Positions 44,606 to 57,407 of a stretch of 64,000 nt of DNA are shown here, piece by piece. Below the pieces are notes generated by a model. That model did no database searches and had not been told where the DNA came from. It was given only the letters and a program-made list of their open reading frames with translations. Position 1 is the stretch's first letter. Every line of letters begins with the position of its first letter. Both the position numbers and the translations under genes were made by a program. Source of the DNA: Trileptium ribeirensis. Its lineage: Eukaryota > Nematoda > Enoplea > Enoplida > Thoracostomopsidae. The DNA is taken from positions 1-64,000 of the forward strand of contig JASANE010007449.1 in assembly GCA_030248225.1 (NCBI GenBank). Reading direction: 5' to 3'.

Positions 44606-46947
44606 CGAAACTGCACGACGGAGTAGACAAATTAAAGTTCACCATAATGAATTTAAAGAAATTGCGAGCGATCTTACCTGAACTGTATACATTACTACGA
44701 CATACAGTTTCTCTACTCAGGCTTAGGATAAATATACAGCTCATATAAGAACAACAGCTGAGACTAAGTCGCGGGATTAGGCGTAGCATATTGAGTATAG
44801 CATATAATATTTCATTTTCGCACTTAGATATTATATTGGCAAGGGTTGAAACAGCCGCTATAGGCTACACCCTCTTGTCAGTGTGGGATATTCGTTTTAA
44901 TTCTAATTTAAATAATTTTGATTTAACACTTTTATGTCCTACTCTTCCAGTTTACAGCAACGAATATCGCAATGCGTTGTACAAACTAAGTACCTATGCT
45001 TGGGCAGGCGTTGCTGTCCGCTCGCTCAGCGAGGTTCTTTAAGGAACTGAGCGACAACTCACATATAGTCTAGTGGTTTTCATACGCCGCTCTCGCCAAT
45101 ACAATCACGCTTCCACCTTCGGCGTGGGCTTGTGTTCGTCAAAAATTGTACGATACATAAACTAGCTCGGGTGTTAAAGGACTAATAAACAAGGTTTTAA
45201 ATTATATATAGTCCCAAAGATATGTAAATATAATGGTTCAGGTGGGAAAACATCGCATTTATAAACTGCGACGTTTATGGAGCTAATATGAAAGTTTATT
45301 CTTATTTCATAACTGAACAATAAGTTATAATTTGACGCCGTTGCATCTATTTAAATGACTTATCAAAATAGCACGTTCGGTGTTGCTAATGCTAATCCAG
45401 TTAATCCTGATGGATTATATATGCAGTGTTCAAACTGTCCCGACTATTCGATATAAAATGGAAAAGATTATGCGCCCATATAAATTTACGTAACAATCTT
45501 CACGTATAAGACAGTTTTTCACATGCGGTCCTTAATTTTGTTACTTTTAAGTTAAACTTTGTTGCCTATGTATGTGACCTGCAAGATTATTTTATCGGAG
45601 TTGCCCATTTAATAAACTAAAAAATGTAAAACCTTTTATTGATAAAGCATGCATAACCGTTAATCTATAATTACTGTATATAACACAACTAATATAGTTA
45701 AAACCATGTGTTAAAAATGTCTAAAGGCGCTGTTAATTTCTGTTAGCTATATTACAAGTCAGTTGTACCATTTTAGTTAGGGATTTGTACGCAAGGCAGT
45801 GTTGTTTTTACTTGTTCAAACTCGGATGTATTTGTCACAGCCGTGCTTACAAGTAACCTTCCAACCACGTCGGATATGCTACAACTTTTACTTATACGTT
45901 ATGTTATCCTCAACAAATATTTTAATATGTTAATTCAATTACATTCACAGTATTTTTGAATTAAGTTTTATTAGTAATGACAGACCATGGCTACAAGCCA
46001 CCGCACCAAAGTCAGCTTGGGGAGTGGTACCCTGGACCAAAACTTTTTTGCGGACAAACTTTAATTGATTATAAAGATACTCTGCAAATACTGTGAATCG
46101 TAAAATTGCACATTCGACATATAATATATTTTGTCAGATATATTTCGAAACAAATTGTGCTGTGTTTCAATCAAATTAGATATAATGTTAAAATACGGCA
46201 GCGCAATGGGATGATTTAGATATATATTGTTCAACTTGTTGGAGTCTAAATTGAAGTGAGGCTTATAATTTTTCAATAGGTATAATCCAGTCGTGTCTCG
46301 CCAAATGTATCGGTCAAGGGATTAAGGGGATTTAAAGTTTGCTACCTTTAATTATACATAGACATATCGAATAGATTATATACTTTTCAAGTTATGTTTA
46401 TATAATATATATACGAGCTATCCCAATATTGAAAAGAATATATAAGCTATCTGAATATATACAACAAATTTTGAATCACAGATTTGTCATACGTACGTAC
46501 ATATAGCTAAAAACAAGTATTTATCAGACAATTTTTACTTAATTTCTGCAAAATTATTGTCTACGTTCTGTGAATTACACATTCTGCGGCATAAATATGC
46601 CAAACTAACTATGTTCAACTGTCAAATTTAATTACAAATGACGTCTACTGTGAGTTATATATGTTTAATGGAAAAATCTATCTCAGCAGTTTACAGCATA
46701 ATTTTCCAAACCGGATAGTGATAGCCACATTACTTATAATTTTGCAACAAAATTCAGCATTAAACAGCATTCGCACTTGTAAGGAAACAAATCAGGATGC
46801 CGCTTTTTATATTAAAAACAGTAGCATAATTTATCTATATACGCACCTCATCAACAAAATCACTCTATTAAATTGTAAATGTATTTAAAACATAATTATA
46901 CTAATCAGTCAATGTATTGTAATAAGCGATAAGCTGGTAAATAATTC
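44606..46947. other. AT-rich sequence without recognised features
   Basis: No supported gene or repeat. Confidence 0.45.
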
Positions 46948-47252
46948 AAAGCGATTCACACGTTCAAACTTTTACCTCAGCTTTTGGTTTTCAATTTTGA
47001 TCAAATTTTAATAAATATTTGCCTAATTAGTAACAGAAAATTGTGGCGAATTGAGATATTTCAAAGCATTTAGAGAGGTTTTGTTAGATTTAAAGTATAC
47101 GCTTTCATTCCTATTGGTTAAAATAATATGCTGCACACGTTTGATCAATGTTCCCAGTTTCAAATTTATTGAAATGCAATAAATTCTTTCAAATTCTACT
47201 CAAAATTTGATCAAAATTTTGACTCAAAAGTTTGAACATGTGTGCTCACGTT
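46948..47252. mobile_element. MITE with CACACGTTCAAACTTTT terminal inverted repeats
   Basis: The left end AAAGCGATTCACACGTTCAA ACTTTT and the right end, reverse-complemented, AACGTGAGCACACATGTTCA AACTTTT are inverted repeats. Both are followed inward by ATTTTGATCAAATTTT. Related ends occur at 52720-52795 and 55925-56158. Confidence 0.65.
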
Positions 47253-48430
47253 AGCACAGATAAAATTGAATGAAACGTAGCGCTTACGTCTGTTACAGGT
47301 AACAGTCGGTAAACAAATATGGTATTAGATCCACCAACGAAATACGCGATTTGATCCAGAGTTCACATAATTTGATGGTACCTGGATAATATTAGGTTGT
47401 GACTTACAACTCCAAACCATTTGATGGCTTTTGTCTCATCTGTTATTATTTCTGTCCCACAGAGCAAAGCTTAAATGTTACGAAAAATTATGTAATCATA
47501 TTGACATTTACTTGACCCAATAATATCATATTGTAGCGGATATATAATTGTCTACTCGATAAGACTTTTGAATGGTAGTTCTAAATAAATATTTACATTA
47601 TTTTCCAATAGTAATCCAGTCGAAAATAGTGGATTGTGTCCTTATATAGACATATTGCATTTTATTTTGACTGTGGCATATGAATGTCATTGTCATTTTA
47701 GAGGCAAAATCTTGTTTGATACAGATTTTCAGAATTTCAGACAGACGAATATCTCTATTACTGGGAATATTACCTGGCGCTAGCCTCTCTGAGCTAAATT
47801 TTGTAAATTGAGGGTTATTTGGTGTAAAATTTGTGTAAGTTTGACGAATCATGCATTTTGAAATGAAATTTTATATTCCAAATATTTAGAAATTTTATAT
47901 ATTTAATTGTGTGCAAATGAGGACAGCTAAACGAGTCCAGCAATCACATTCACTTTGCGGCTATAATTTCAAAACCTAAACATCACGTTCGGTAATCATA
48001 GAACAGGAAATTTCCTTGTTACATCATCAAGACACGCAATGTTTTAGCTATTCACACTTATTTCTTTCGGTTTCAATCTATACTATAAGCTTTATATATA
48101 GAAATTAATGGATTTTTGCTAGATCTGGGATAGAACCTCCTGCTTAGGAATGGTTTGAGATATAGTGTTAGCTTATGCATTGTGATGAAAATTATACTAC
48201 TATGAAAATATGCTTACACAACCAGAGGCGCAGCCACTATTTCTAATTTTAGGGGGGGCGCACATATAATGCAATATAAATGCACATTAATGAAAGCGAT
48301 AAAATCAGATGACCTTTTCAAAGTCATGATCAGAAGTTAAAGCACAAAAGAGGTCCACAGACCAGTAAGCATATATTGATTTATTACAATAAGATTTATT
48401 TGTCTTTGCTTGAACTTTGAGGCAAACATA
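47253..48430. other. AT-rich sequence; possible hAT-type left end near 48220
   Basis: CAGAGGCGCAGCCACTATTT at 48222, followed closely by GGGGGGGCGC, looks like a hAT terminus. No convincing matching right end was found. Confidence 0.3.
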
Positions 48431-50111
48431 ACTAAAACCATGGCTGGAGTCGGACAGTCCACACCATGTCTGCGGCATCAGAAGCGCCAACAAATGGAAG
48501 GAAGATGTAGTATTCATTTTAACCAATCTTACACCTATCCTATCGCTCAACTCTATTATTCTATACAAATTCGAAGGGAACATCTTTTTGAGCACAAATG
48601 GTCATTCTATTAGCTACTGTTGTACACATGAGTCATTTAAACTAAAACCATGGCTGGAGTCGGACAGTCCACACCATGTCTGCGGCATCAGAAGCGCCAA
48701 CAAATGGAAGGAAGATGTAGTATTCATTTTAACCAATCGTACACCTATCCTATCGCTCAACTCTATGATTCTATACAAATTCGAAGGGAACATCTTTTTG
48801 AGCACAAATGGTGATTCTATTAGCTACTGTTGTACACATGAGTCATTTAAACTAAAACCATGGCTGGAGTCGGACAGTCCACACCATGTCTGCGGCATCA
48901 GAAGCGAAAACAAATGGAAGGAAGGTGTAGTATTCATTTTAACCAATCTTACACCTATCCTATCACTCAACTCTAAGATTCTATACAAATTCGAAGGGAA
49001 CTTCTTTTTGAGCAGAAATGGCCATTCTATTAGCTACTGTTGTACGCATGAGTCATTTAAACTAAAACCATGGCTGGAGTCAGGACAGTCCACACCATGT
49101 CTGCGGCGTCAGAAGCGCCAACAAATAGAAGGAAGATGTAGTATTCATTTTAACCAATCTTACACCTATCCTATCGCTCAACTCTATTATTCTATACAAA
49201 TTCGAAGGGAACATCTTTTTGAGCACAAATGGTCATTCTATTAGCTACTGTTGTACACATGAATCATTTAAACTAAAACCATGGCTGGAGTCGGACAGTC
49301 CACACCATGTCTGCGGCATCAGAAGCGCCAACAAATGGAAGGAAGATGTAGTATTCATTTTAACCAATCTTACACCTATCCTATCGCTCAACTCTATTAT
49401 TCTATACAAATTCGAAGGGAACATCTTTTTGAGCACAAATGGTCATTCTATTAGCTACTGTTGTACACATGAGTCATTTAAACTAAAACCATGGCTGGAG
49501 TCGGACAGTCCACACCATGTCTGCGGCATCAGAAGCGCCAACAAATGGAAGAAAGATGTAGTATTCATTTTAACCAATCTTACACCTATCCTATCGCTCA
49601 ACTCTATGATTCTATACAAATTCGAAGGGAACATCTTTTTGAGCACAAATGGTCATTCTATTAGCTACTGTTGTACACATGAGTCATTTAAACTAAAACC
49701 ATGGCTGGAGTCGGACAGTCCACACCATGTCTGCGGCATCAGAAGCGCCAACAAATGGAAGGAAGATGTAGTATTCATTTTAACCAATCGTACACCTATC
49801 CTATCACTCAACTCTATGATTCTATACAAATTCGAAGGGAACTTCTTTTTGAGCACAAATGGTCATTCTATTAGCTACTGTTGTACACATAAGTCATTTA
49901 AACTAAAACCATGGCTGGAGTCAGGACAGTCCACACTATGTCTGCGGCATCAGAAGCGCCAACAAATAGAAGGAAGATGTAGTATTCATTTTAACCAATC
50001 TTACACCTATCCTATCGCTCAACTCTATTATTCTATACAAATTCGAAGGGAACATCTTTTTGAGCACAAATGGTCATTCTATTAGCTACTGTAGTACACA
50101 TGAGTCATTTA
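48431..50111 (+). repeat. 210-bp (70-codon) tandem array, eight units in a 4+4 higher-order repeat, with a long open frame
   Basis: ACTAAAACCATGGCTGGAGT recurs at 48431, 48641, 48851, 49061, 49272, 49482, 49692 and 49902. The unit is exactly 70 codons, and one plus-strand frame is open through units 1-3 and again through units 5-7 (KLKPWLESDSPHHVCGIRSA, then NKWKEDVVFILTNLTPILSL, then YKFEGNIFLSTNGHSISYCC per unit). Units 4 and 8 both carry the same extra base (GTCAGGACAG) that shifts the frame to a stop. Units 3 and 7 share TCACTCAACTC and AACTTCTTTTT. So a four-unit block of about 841 bp was duplicated. No protein family is recognised, and a stop (TAA) precedes unit 1, so expression is unproven. 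Confidence 0.95.
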
Positions 50112-52435
50112 AACTCAGTGATATTGCTAATAAAAAAATCAACGTTACACTTGCCAATTATTATGTCTTATCTGGGTGGCGTGGCTTTTTAAGAAATAAA
50201 AGCTAATTCAATGTTTTAGCCGTAACAGCTGTGTTGTTAGCTTGAATCAATTTAATGTCAGAGTTTTGGGCCGGCAACTATTATAATTCTCGTTTTGTTT
50301 TAATTGAATAATTTTTATACCACCATTGATTATTTTACGACTTTTACCAGCCTATAGAAATTCTAGTCTTCATTTTATTGCTATAATTTATGTTGATGTT
50401 TTTTCCGTATTATAAGTTCTATTAACAATATTAACTCGCAATGCAACGCCTACTGTCGCGTGATTGTAAGTAATTGTGATTTGTGATTCCTCTGGCAGCG
50501 AATCAGTTGATGATGGGATGATGAATAGAGTGGTACATCTATTATTTTGTTATTATATTATTTTAACGAAACTTTAATATTTGTGTAGCAATGATATGTG
50601 TCATTTTTTACTTAAATATGCCGTCTAATCATTAATTGGAAGTTATGTTTCCGATGTCCATTTGCATTTATGTAAGACATATATGTATGTCCATTTGGGT
50701 TAGAAAGTCGTCCCCGTAAGGGTCGGACTTTTTCTCCCAAGCCATATTAATCACTTCCAGAGGCCCAGCGACGACTTAAGGCGCTCCGAAATGTTAGATA
50801 TTGTATATGAGCAAAATTACAATATTATGAAGAATATTTGGCGAAAACGGGGGGTGGGGGTAAAATATAAAAAAACTTATTGGTTACCCCCAGCCGCGCC
50901 CACTCGCCGGAAACCCTCTCTCCTGCCACTAGAGCAATCTATTCGCTAAGCCGGCGGACCTTGGAACCCTATGATGTAAGGTAATATCTTTGCAAATAAA
51001 GTTTCCTTACTCGCAGGTTCTACGTCGGCAAAAGCTAATTGGTTAGAGGATACCAATTATGTCTAAAGCATCAACGAGTTAGTTAGCCGCTCTTTAAACT
51101 AAGTTAGCAATGAACGGACTTCCGTAAGAAAATACTTGACAGTTGTTGGCTTCTATGATGTGAATGACATTTTTCCAATACGCTAATTGTAAATGAGAGT
51201 AACAAAACACACAGAATAAATGCAAATGGTGCCAGTACGGAGCATGCCGTATCAAAATTTTCATTCAGTTACCATATACCATACCGGCGATCATCAGAGA
51301 TACAGTTATGCCAAAAATGTTTGATACCTTGAAGTGTGCTTATATTATATGCGCCGCTTATATCGGGTATGCTGTTACAGGGAAACGTTTCTTTTGGTCT
51401 CGGACAAATTGTATGGGCTAAAATAAAGGCGCATATACTAAAAAATTTCTTTATTGTGAATTTTTATTCTCCCCAGACGATTTAACCCTTCTCTAATGCA
51501 TTATATCTTCTCTTTGGTTTTCTAGGGTAAATTTAGCGATTCGTCCTTTCTGCGTTTTAGCATGTGAGTTAGATTTAAGAGAATTATACATATAATGTTT
51601 TGTTTACACTGCATCCCATTTGATTCGATCCGATTCAATGCGATCCAGTGGCGCACGTGTTATAGCCAATGTTTGCTTATCTAAAAAGTAAAACATATAT
51701 TTGTCATAAGTAGTGTGCAACTTTGATTCATATTTTTATGAAGTATCAGTGCTAAGCAATTGCATTTTCTGAATCTAAATTTGCTTTGAAACATTAATAG
51801 TTTGACGCAGCATTAAAATAGGTTAATATTTCAAGAGTTACAAACACAAGAGTTGGTCGATCTTCTACGAGCTACAGTCTGCCCCTCACATCGCTATATC
51901 TATGTGCTGTACGGCTGTATAGGAGTGAAATCTGTGAGATCTATGCTCAGCACCTGCAACCCCAGCTTGAAATAGCGCTTATGCGAACATGATCCGTCGG
52001 GTTTTATTTGCTATGTGTCCCAACACCATGCAATATTAGAGTACGGCAAACGTCTCGGTTCATGTGATAGCGGTTGACGTCAAGTATTACCGGAAAACAT
52101 ATTGGTACTTTTTAAAGGCCAGTACAGGTGTTGTAGTTAGCTAAAAACAAACAACTGTTCAATGGAAAACGTAAAGAGTGAGAATAGTGAGAATCGCTTC
52201 AGAACAAAGTGGATGCAAAAATGTACCAAAACAGCCAGGAAAAATGTAGCAGAAAGGAAAGGGGGAGGCAAGCCCTTACGTCCCACACCTGCGTAGAGGC
52301 TAATTAAGCTTTAGTCGTATTTGAGAAAATTGTTTATGTTGACTTGGTTTAGCAGTTCATTAAAAACATGCGAGCTTCAAGCGCAAATCAACGGCTAATT
52401 ATTTGTCATTTCAAGCAGCTAATTTCATGCATTTA
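50112..52435. other. AT-rich sequence without recognised genes
   Basis: There is a short GC-richer patch near 50860-50945. No supported feature. Confidence 0.4.
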
Positions 52436-52675
52436 TTACATGTGTTGTAAAGCGTGACTAAGTTGGGTTGTCCTGGCCTTTGGCTTACGCCAGTTTAGTG
52501 AATTACCACGTGTAGTGTTATTATAAACTACTTGGAAAAATTCACTTGTATTAATTTCAATTTTACTATGTAAACATTTGTATACCACTGCTAGATCGAA
52601 GCGCAGTCTCCTTAAATCTAAAGTTTCCAGCTGCAGCCTTTGCAACCTTTTGCAATAAATCAGTGGTAGTTATCT
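52436..52675 (-). pseudogene. CR1-like ORF2 C-terminal fragment
   Basis: Minus-strand frame with RLQRLQLETLDLRRLRFDLA, VVYKCLHSK and NNTTRGNS. It is colinear with LEPLELRRLRADL ... IYKCLNG ... NTSTRGNG of the copy at 36452-36754. Short and truncated at both ends. Confidence 0.75.
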
Positions 52676-52719
52676 GTTTCGATTGAATAAACATGGCATA
52701 AAATAACTGTACTTTTTCA

Positions 52720-52795
52720 AAAAATATGCTTTCAAATTTTGATCAAAATTTGAGCTCAAAATTTGAGCAGAAAGTTAGACCGTGTGAACACGCTT
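52720..52795. mobile_element. solo terminal fragment of the GATCAAAATTTG MITE family
   Basis: Reads CAAATTTTGATCAAAATTTG, AGCTCAAAATTTGAGCAGAA and then AGTTAGACCGTGTGAACACG. It matches the ends of the element at 46948-47252. Confidence 0.55.
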
Positions 52796-52929
52796 TAAAT
52801 GAGCAAGCCTTTAGACAGGGAAGCTAGTTCATGCTTGTTTTGCGTAGATATGTACATATAGCGAATCTCTAGTTGTTTCTTTTATCTCAATTTTACAGAC
52901 AATAATTTCATAGAACACTAGTTTGGATA

Positions 52930-54325
52930 ATAATAATAATGGAAATATTTATATAGCGCCCTTTTCGCCGAAGCGTTGCAAAGGCGCTGACACAAAACAT
53001 TACAGGAAACACAGACTTTACATACGTACACGTAGACAAAACATAACTGAAAGAGTATACACGTAGACAAAACATAACTGAAAGAGTATACACGTAAACA
53101 GACACTGATAACATTGGGAAACATAGGACGGATTATTTTTTGAATATACAATTTTATACAAAACACAGAATAAACAGTCAAGTCCTAGGGAATAAGTGCG
53201 TTTTAAGCCTACTTGAAGTTTTCTAGTGATAGTTCAGAGTCCCGCAATGTTCGTGGCAGTTTATTCCATAATGATGGCGCCAGAAAAGGGAAAACATTTG
53301 TTCCAGTACCATGTGTTCTGAGGATGCGTTCATTAATTAGACGAGGTGTTGCTGCAGATTGTAACATCTCTGCTAGGTATTTTGGCACATTTGAAGTTAA
53401 AACACTGTGAATTATAACCAATGCTTTAAAAGTAATTCGTTCGTGAAGGGGAAGCCAATGTAGGCATCTCAGTATTGGGGTTATTGGATCCCATTTCCTA
53501 GAGCATGCTATAATTCTAGCCGCTGTGTGTAGAATTCGTTGCAGAGGTTGTATAACACAGGCTGGGAGGTCTAAGTAGAGTGCATTACAGTGTTCTACTC
53601 TACTCATAACGAAGGCGCGCATTATGCTCTGCGCTGTTTGGTCATTTAGTCGGCGGCGGATACGACTTATGGAGCGGAGTTTGCACGCGCATGAGGCTGA
53701 TAACAGTCGAATATGCTGTACCATGTTGAGTTTGCTGTCTAAGATTACTCCCAGTATTTCAACAGCACTTATAGGTTCAATTGTAGTTGATCCTATTAGT
53801 GTGGGTGGTCCGTTGAAGTGGCCAGAGCTAAAATAGATTAGCGGCGTCTTTGAATCATTTAATATGAGGTTGTTGGCGCAGAACCAGCCCTTCAGTCGAC
53901 ATAGGATTTGTTGAAGGGATGTAGAGATGGTGGCAGTGTCGCTCGGACTGAAGTGTCGGAGGATTTGAATATCGTCTGCATAGTTGTGTACTTGGTATCC
54001 AGAGTCTCTTATTAGAGCAATGATGGGGCAATGTAAATGTTAAACAAAACTGCGCCGAGAACGCTTCCCTGGGAACTCCAGTTTTCAGGCTTACTGTTTT
54101 TGAATAGAGTCTACCCACTTGTACACGTTGCTGACGGCCAGTTAAATAAGATTCAAACCACTTCGCTTCATGAGGAGAGAAACCTGCCATTGAGAGGTTT
54201 TGCGGGATTATGTTGTGTTCGATAGTATCGAATGCTGCGGATAGGTCTAGACTTACTAGTACAGTTACTTTACGCCTTGCAAAGGCAGTTTTGATATCGT
54301 CTGTTATTTTGATCAGGGGATAAAA
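52930..54325 (-). pseudogene. L2-like retrotransposon, 5'-truncated, frameshifted RT + 3' UTR
   Basis: Read on the minus strand it starts in the RT domain near 54325 (DDIKTAFARRKVTVLVSLDL, SAAFDT), then KWFESYLTGRQQRVQVG and GVP. Frameshifts near 54050-54010 interrupt the GSVLG and AxLF region. After them come NYADDIQIL, LNDSKTPLIYFSS, ILGVILDSKLNM, RIRRRLNDQTAQSIMRAFVM, SRVEHCNALY and APSLWNKLPRTLRDSELSL, ending ENFK-stop at 53209. The 3' UTR carries a 31-bp tandem duplication (near 53030-53090), the terminal hairpin and a (TAA)n tail at 52926-52940. RT motifs place it with L2-type rather than CR1-type LINEs; that assignment is by eye. Confidence 0.85.
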
Positions 54326-55924
54326 CGTGAATGTTTTTGCAATAATATACATACATTAATACAGTTAGTTTGGAATTTCTTGTAATTTTATGTTAAATTC
54401 AATTGACAACAAATATATGTTGTGTCGTGCTTTGTCGTGCACAATTCTAGTAGGCCAGGACGAATTATAAATCAGAATAAAAATTAGACAATATCATTCA
54501 ACAGCGAAAACGTTTAAATCTGTTCTGTTAAAGCGACAATTTTACAGCCGTGAGAAAATAATAAGCCGTTAATGCCAGTCACGGTATTTAAATGCAACTG
54601 TTACGCTAAATACGGCCATATGCTAAATTTACTGCTTAGACATATCGCTTATATTAATATCGGGCAGAGAGCGGCATAAACGTCAAATTAAACGTCTATA
54701 ACGTCAAAAATTATTATTAAGCTTTAATGATTTTATTTGAAATTTCAATTCTGATAAATGATTAAACGCTTTACGAGAGATAATTTTCATGGTTTAAATT
54801 TTATGTAATTATCTATTTTGATCATGAATAGAACGCGGATGCAAGTAGGTCGAACGTCAGTACCGAAAGTTGACGCGTTATCTTGTGTTCGCCGTAGCCA
54901 GATTCACAGATGTCAAGACGGTTAGATTTTCCTGTTGCACATTCGTAGGGTCCAAGTCAAGCTGAGGGGTCGAATGTTAAATACTTAAGAAAGAACAGCT
55001 TAGTTTTGAAGGTCGGTTGTCAGAAGACCCCGATTTAGTTTCTCACTAACCATATAGCTCATACTTGGGCTTAGGGTTAGGCTTAAGCTTAGTATATAAT
55101 AAACAACACAAACGGCAATCACTTTAGCCAGTTTCATAATAAGTGAAGAACCTTAATAGACCTTTGCTTGGGAATTAAATTTTAAATTTATAAGGTTGCG
55201 AGAAAGTGACTCGCAGTTGGTGGTAACGAAACATAGGTGTTTCGCCAAGCTGTATGATTAATCTGGCCTAGGTATATATGCGCCAAAATCATTCTATAGC
55301 ATTGCTCGTTCTGTGTTTCCTGCACCTTAGAAGATGTAGTTAGTTCGGATTTCCGTGTGCTAATAAGTATTATGAGGTTTTGGCATAAAAACCAGATCAG
55401 ATTGTAGTCTTGGCACTAATAAGTATGAGAAGCAAATCATTGATTTTTCTGAAACAATCAAAAATCTGACATGGTCAATTTAAGACAATCGGGTCTCTGA
55501 TATAAATATGGTGGTATTGATTGGGAACTCTTGACTTCACATTTTCGAAAAAACCGACATGGATTGAAAGAAACCGAATACGGCATTTCTAAAATTTTGG
55601 ATGATGAGTTACCTATTACGAATAGCGACGCCTCAAAGGGTTGTCAGAAAGTATGGATTTAAGGTTTGAATTCTCGGTGCTTTGGATGAAAATACTTTAC
55701 AATATTTCTGGTGTGTTGCGTTTTTGCGCACTAAAATTGGTGTTGTTTGAATATTGAAATCATATTTTTACTGTAAGTGTTGACTAACAAATGATGTATT
55801 ATCAGATACTCATATAAATCATATGTTTTCTTTTTCCGCACATGAGTTTATAATTGGGGAATTTCTATGAATCTGCATAATAAAGTTTATAACGGGTTAT
55901 AATTTTGGCATATTCACTTAAAGG
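54326..55924. other. AT-rich sequence without recognised features
   Basis: No supported gene or repeat. Confidence 0.45.
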
Positions 55925-56158
55925 TTTGTTCACAGGTTCACACTGCTAGTTCAAAATATGATCAGTGAACACTATTCAAACCTTTCAAAAATATTTCTTT
56001 ATCCGAATCATCGACGAAAGTGGGTTGCCTGAAAAGATTTGAGCCCAAAATTCTATTCTTAAATTTGATTCATACAACTAGCAGTTGTAATTTTCTTTCA
56101 TAGAGTTAAATTTTGATCAAATTTTGAGCAAAAAGTTGAACGCGTAAACGAAGCTAAG
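55925..56158. mobile_element. diverged third copy of the GATCAAAATTTG MITE family
   Basis: The left end GTTCACAGGTTCACACTGCT ... AAAATATGATCA and the right end, reverse-complemented, GTTTACGCGTTCAACTTTTT ... AAAATTTGATCA are inverted repeats related to 46948-47252. Confidence 0.45.
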
Positions 56159-56694
56159 TGTTCTGTACATGAGGTTTTAGGATTTAGAAACTTATAGTAA
56201 TATGAGACAGCGTATTCACATCTTCAGCAGATGATAAGTCAGATCAGCTACAACAATCCGTATTACATAAACATTCAAAACATAAATTTTGACCGCTTTG
56301 TAATTATGATTTTATTATGGTTTCTATTATTGGAAGTCATACTCGTCATAATAGGTAAAATCGGATGACAACATATTAAATCTAGACAGTTCGAATTAGG
56401 TATAATGCAAAATCAGAGTTATGACCTTGAAAGACGCATAGAAATTGCGATTTCATCCAATATGGTTTCGTACGAATGAGGATGACCAGATAGATATCGC
56501 GGTACACTTTGAAGACGCAAAGCATCATAAACTGGCTACGACTATTTAGAACGTTAAATTGTCATCTAGTATGGGCTTATCTTAATACCCTTTGGTACTG
56601 GCGATAATAACGCTGTCGGTTCAATATGAGTACTTATCGTAGACTGCTCTTTCACTGTAAACATAGTGTTTCCCCAAAAATATAGTAAATTTGT
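56159..56694. other. AT-rich sequence without recognised features
   Basis: No supported feature. Confidence 0.45.
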
Positions 56695-57190
56695 TTTATT
56701 GTAATTGTATGTTTTTAAAGCGCTTTTTCACCAGGGACGATGCGACAGCGAAGTTTCCAGTTAGTGGAACAGATAAGTGTCCAGCTGTTTTTTGAAAGTT
56801 TTTATTGACTTCTTCTTAGCGATACTGGTAATGAGTTTCATATTGAAGGCCCAGAGGACGAAAAACCGTTGCTATGGTGGCCACTAAAATGTAAAATTCG
56901 ATCGTCACCTAAACTTGCTACTTCCGAAATACTTATCACTCGAGATAAGTAGGCAGCAAGCGAATTCTTTAGTATAATATAGTTGAATGTAATTCATTGA
57001 TAGAATAGTAAACAATTCAAGGATCTTATCTCGTTGGGTAATATGATGCCATCTTTGATATCGCGGCATCAATCTTCCTGCAGGATTAAAGATATGACAC
57101 GACCGATGCAGACGGACATCAGGCATTCCATAATATAATGAATTGCAATTATCAATACGCCGCTGATACAACTTTTGCAACCGGCTCTAA
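56695..57190 (-). pseudogene. L2-like ORF2 C-terminal fragment + 3' end
   Basis: The minus strand gives RRIDNCNSLYYGMPDVRL, then an AGRL and HHIT block corresponding to AARV and DHIT of the 58.8-kb copy. After a frameshift it gives SSGPSIWNSLPVSLRRS-like sequence near 56830 (the LGPSEWNNLPSALRN block). The 3' end AAAAAGCGCTTTAAAAACAT with an AT-rich tail lies near 56700-56730. Heavily decayed. Confidence 0.65.
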
Positions 57191-57407
57191 CACCAACGCT
57201 GATTTTAACAACACGGACAATGAAGTTATTCGCGAAATGGCTACAGAAGGGCCAACAAATTAATAATCTCAAGCAGCTGGCAACTCTTTAACATGCATCT
57301 CCGTTTCACAACCGAATGAATCTACTGAGTATCCTACAAAATCTCCTATCATTCTTCGAATTAAACCAAAACAGACCAACAGTAACACTTTTAGCGTTGA
57401 CAATTGA
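57191..57407. other. possible 5' region of the following L2-like element
   Basis: Lies between two oppositely oriented L2-like copies. It may contain ORF1-tail or UTR sequence of the plus-strand element, but no ORF1 domain is recognisable. Confidence 0.3.

Noticed and set aside
48305..49856. Repeated 63-codon minus-strand frames in the 210-bp array
   Set aside because: Each stops once per unit; they mirror the open plus-strand frame and have no independent support.
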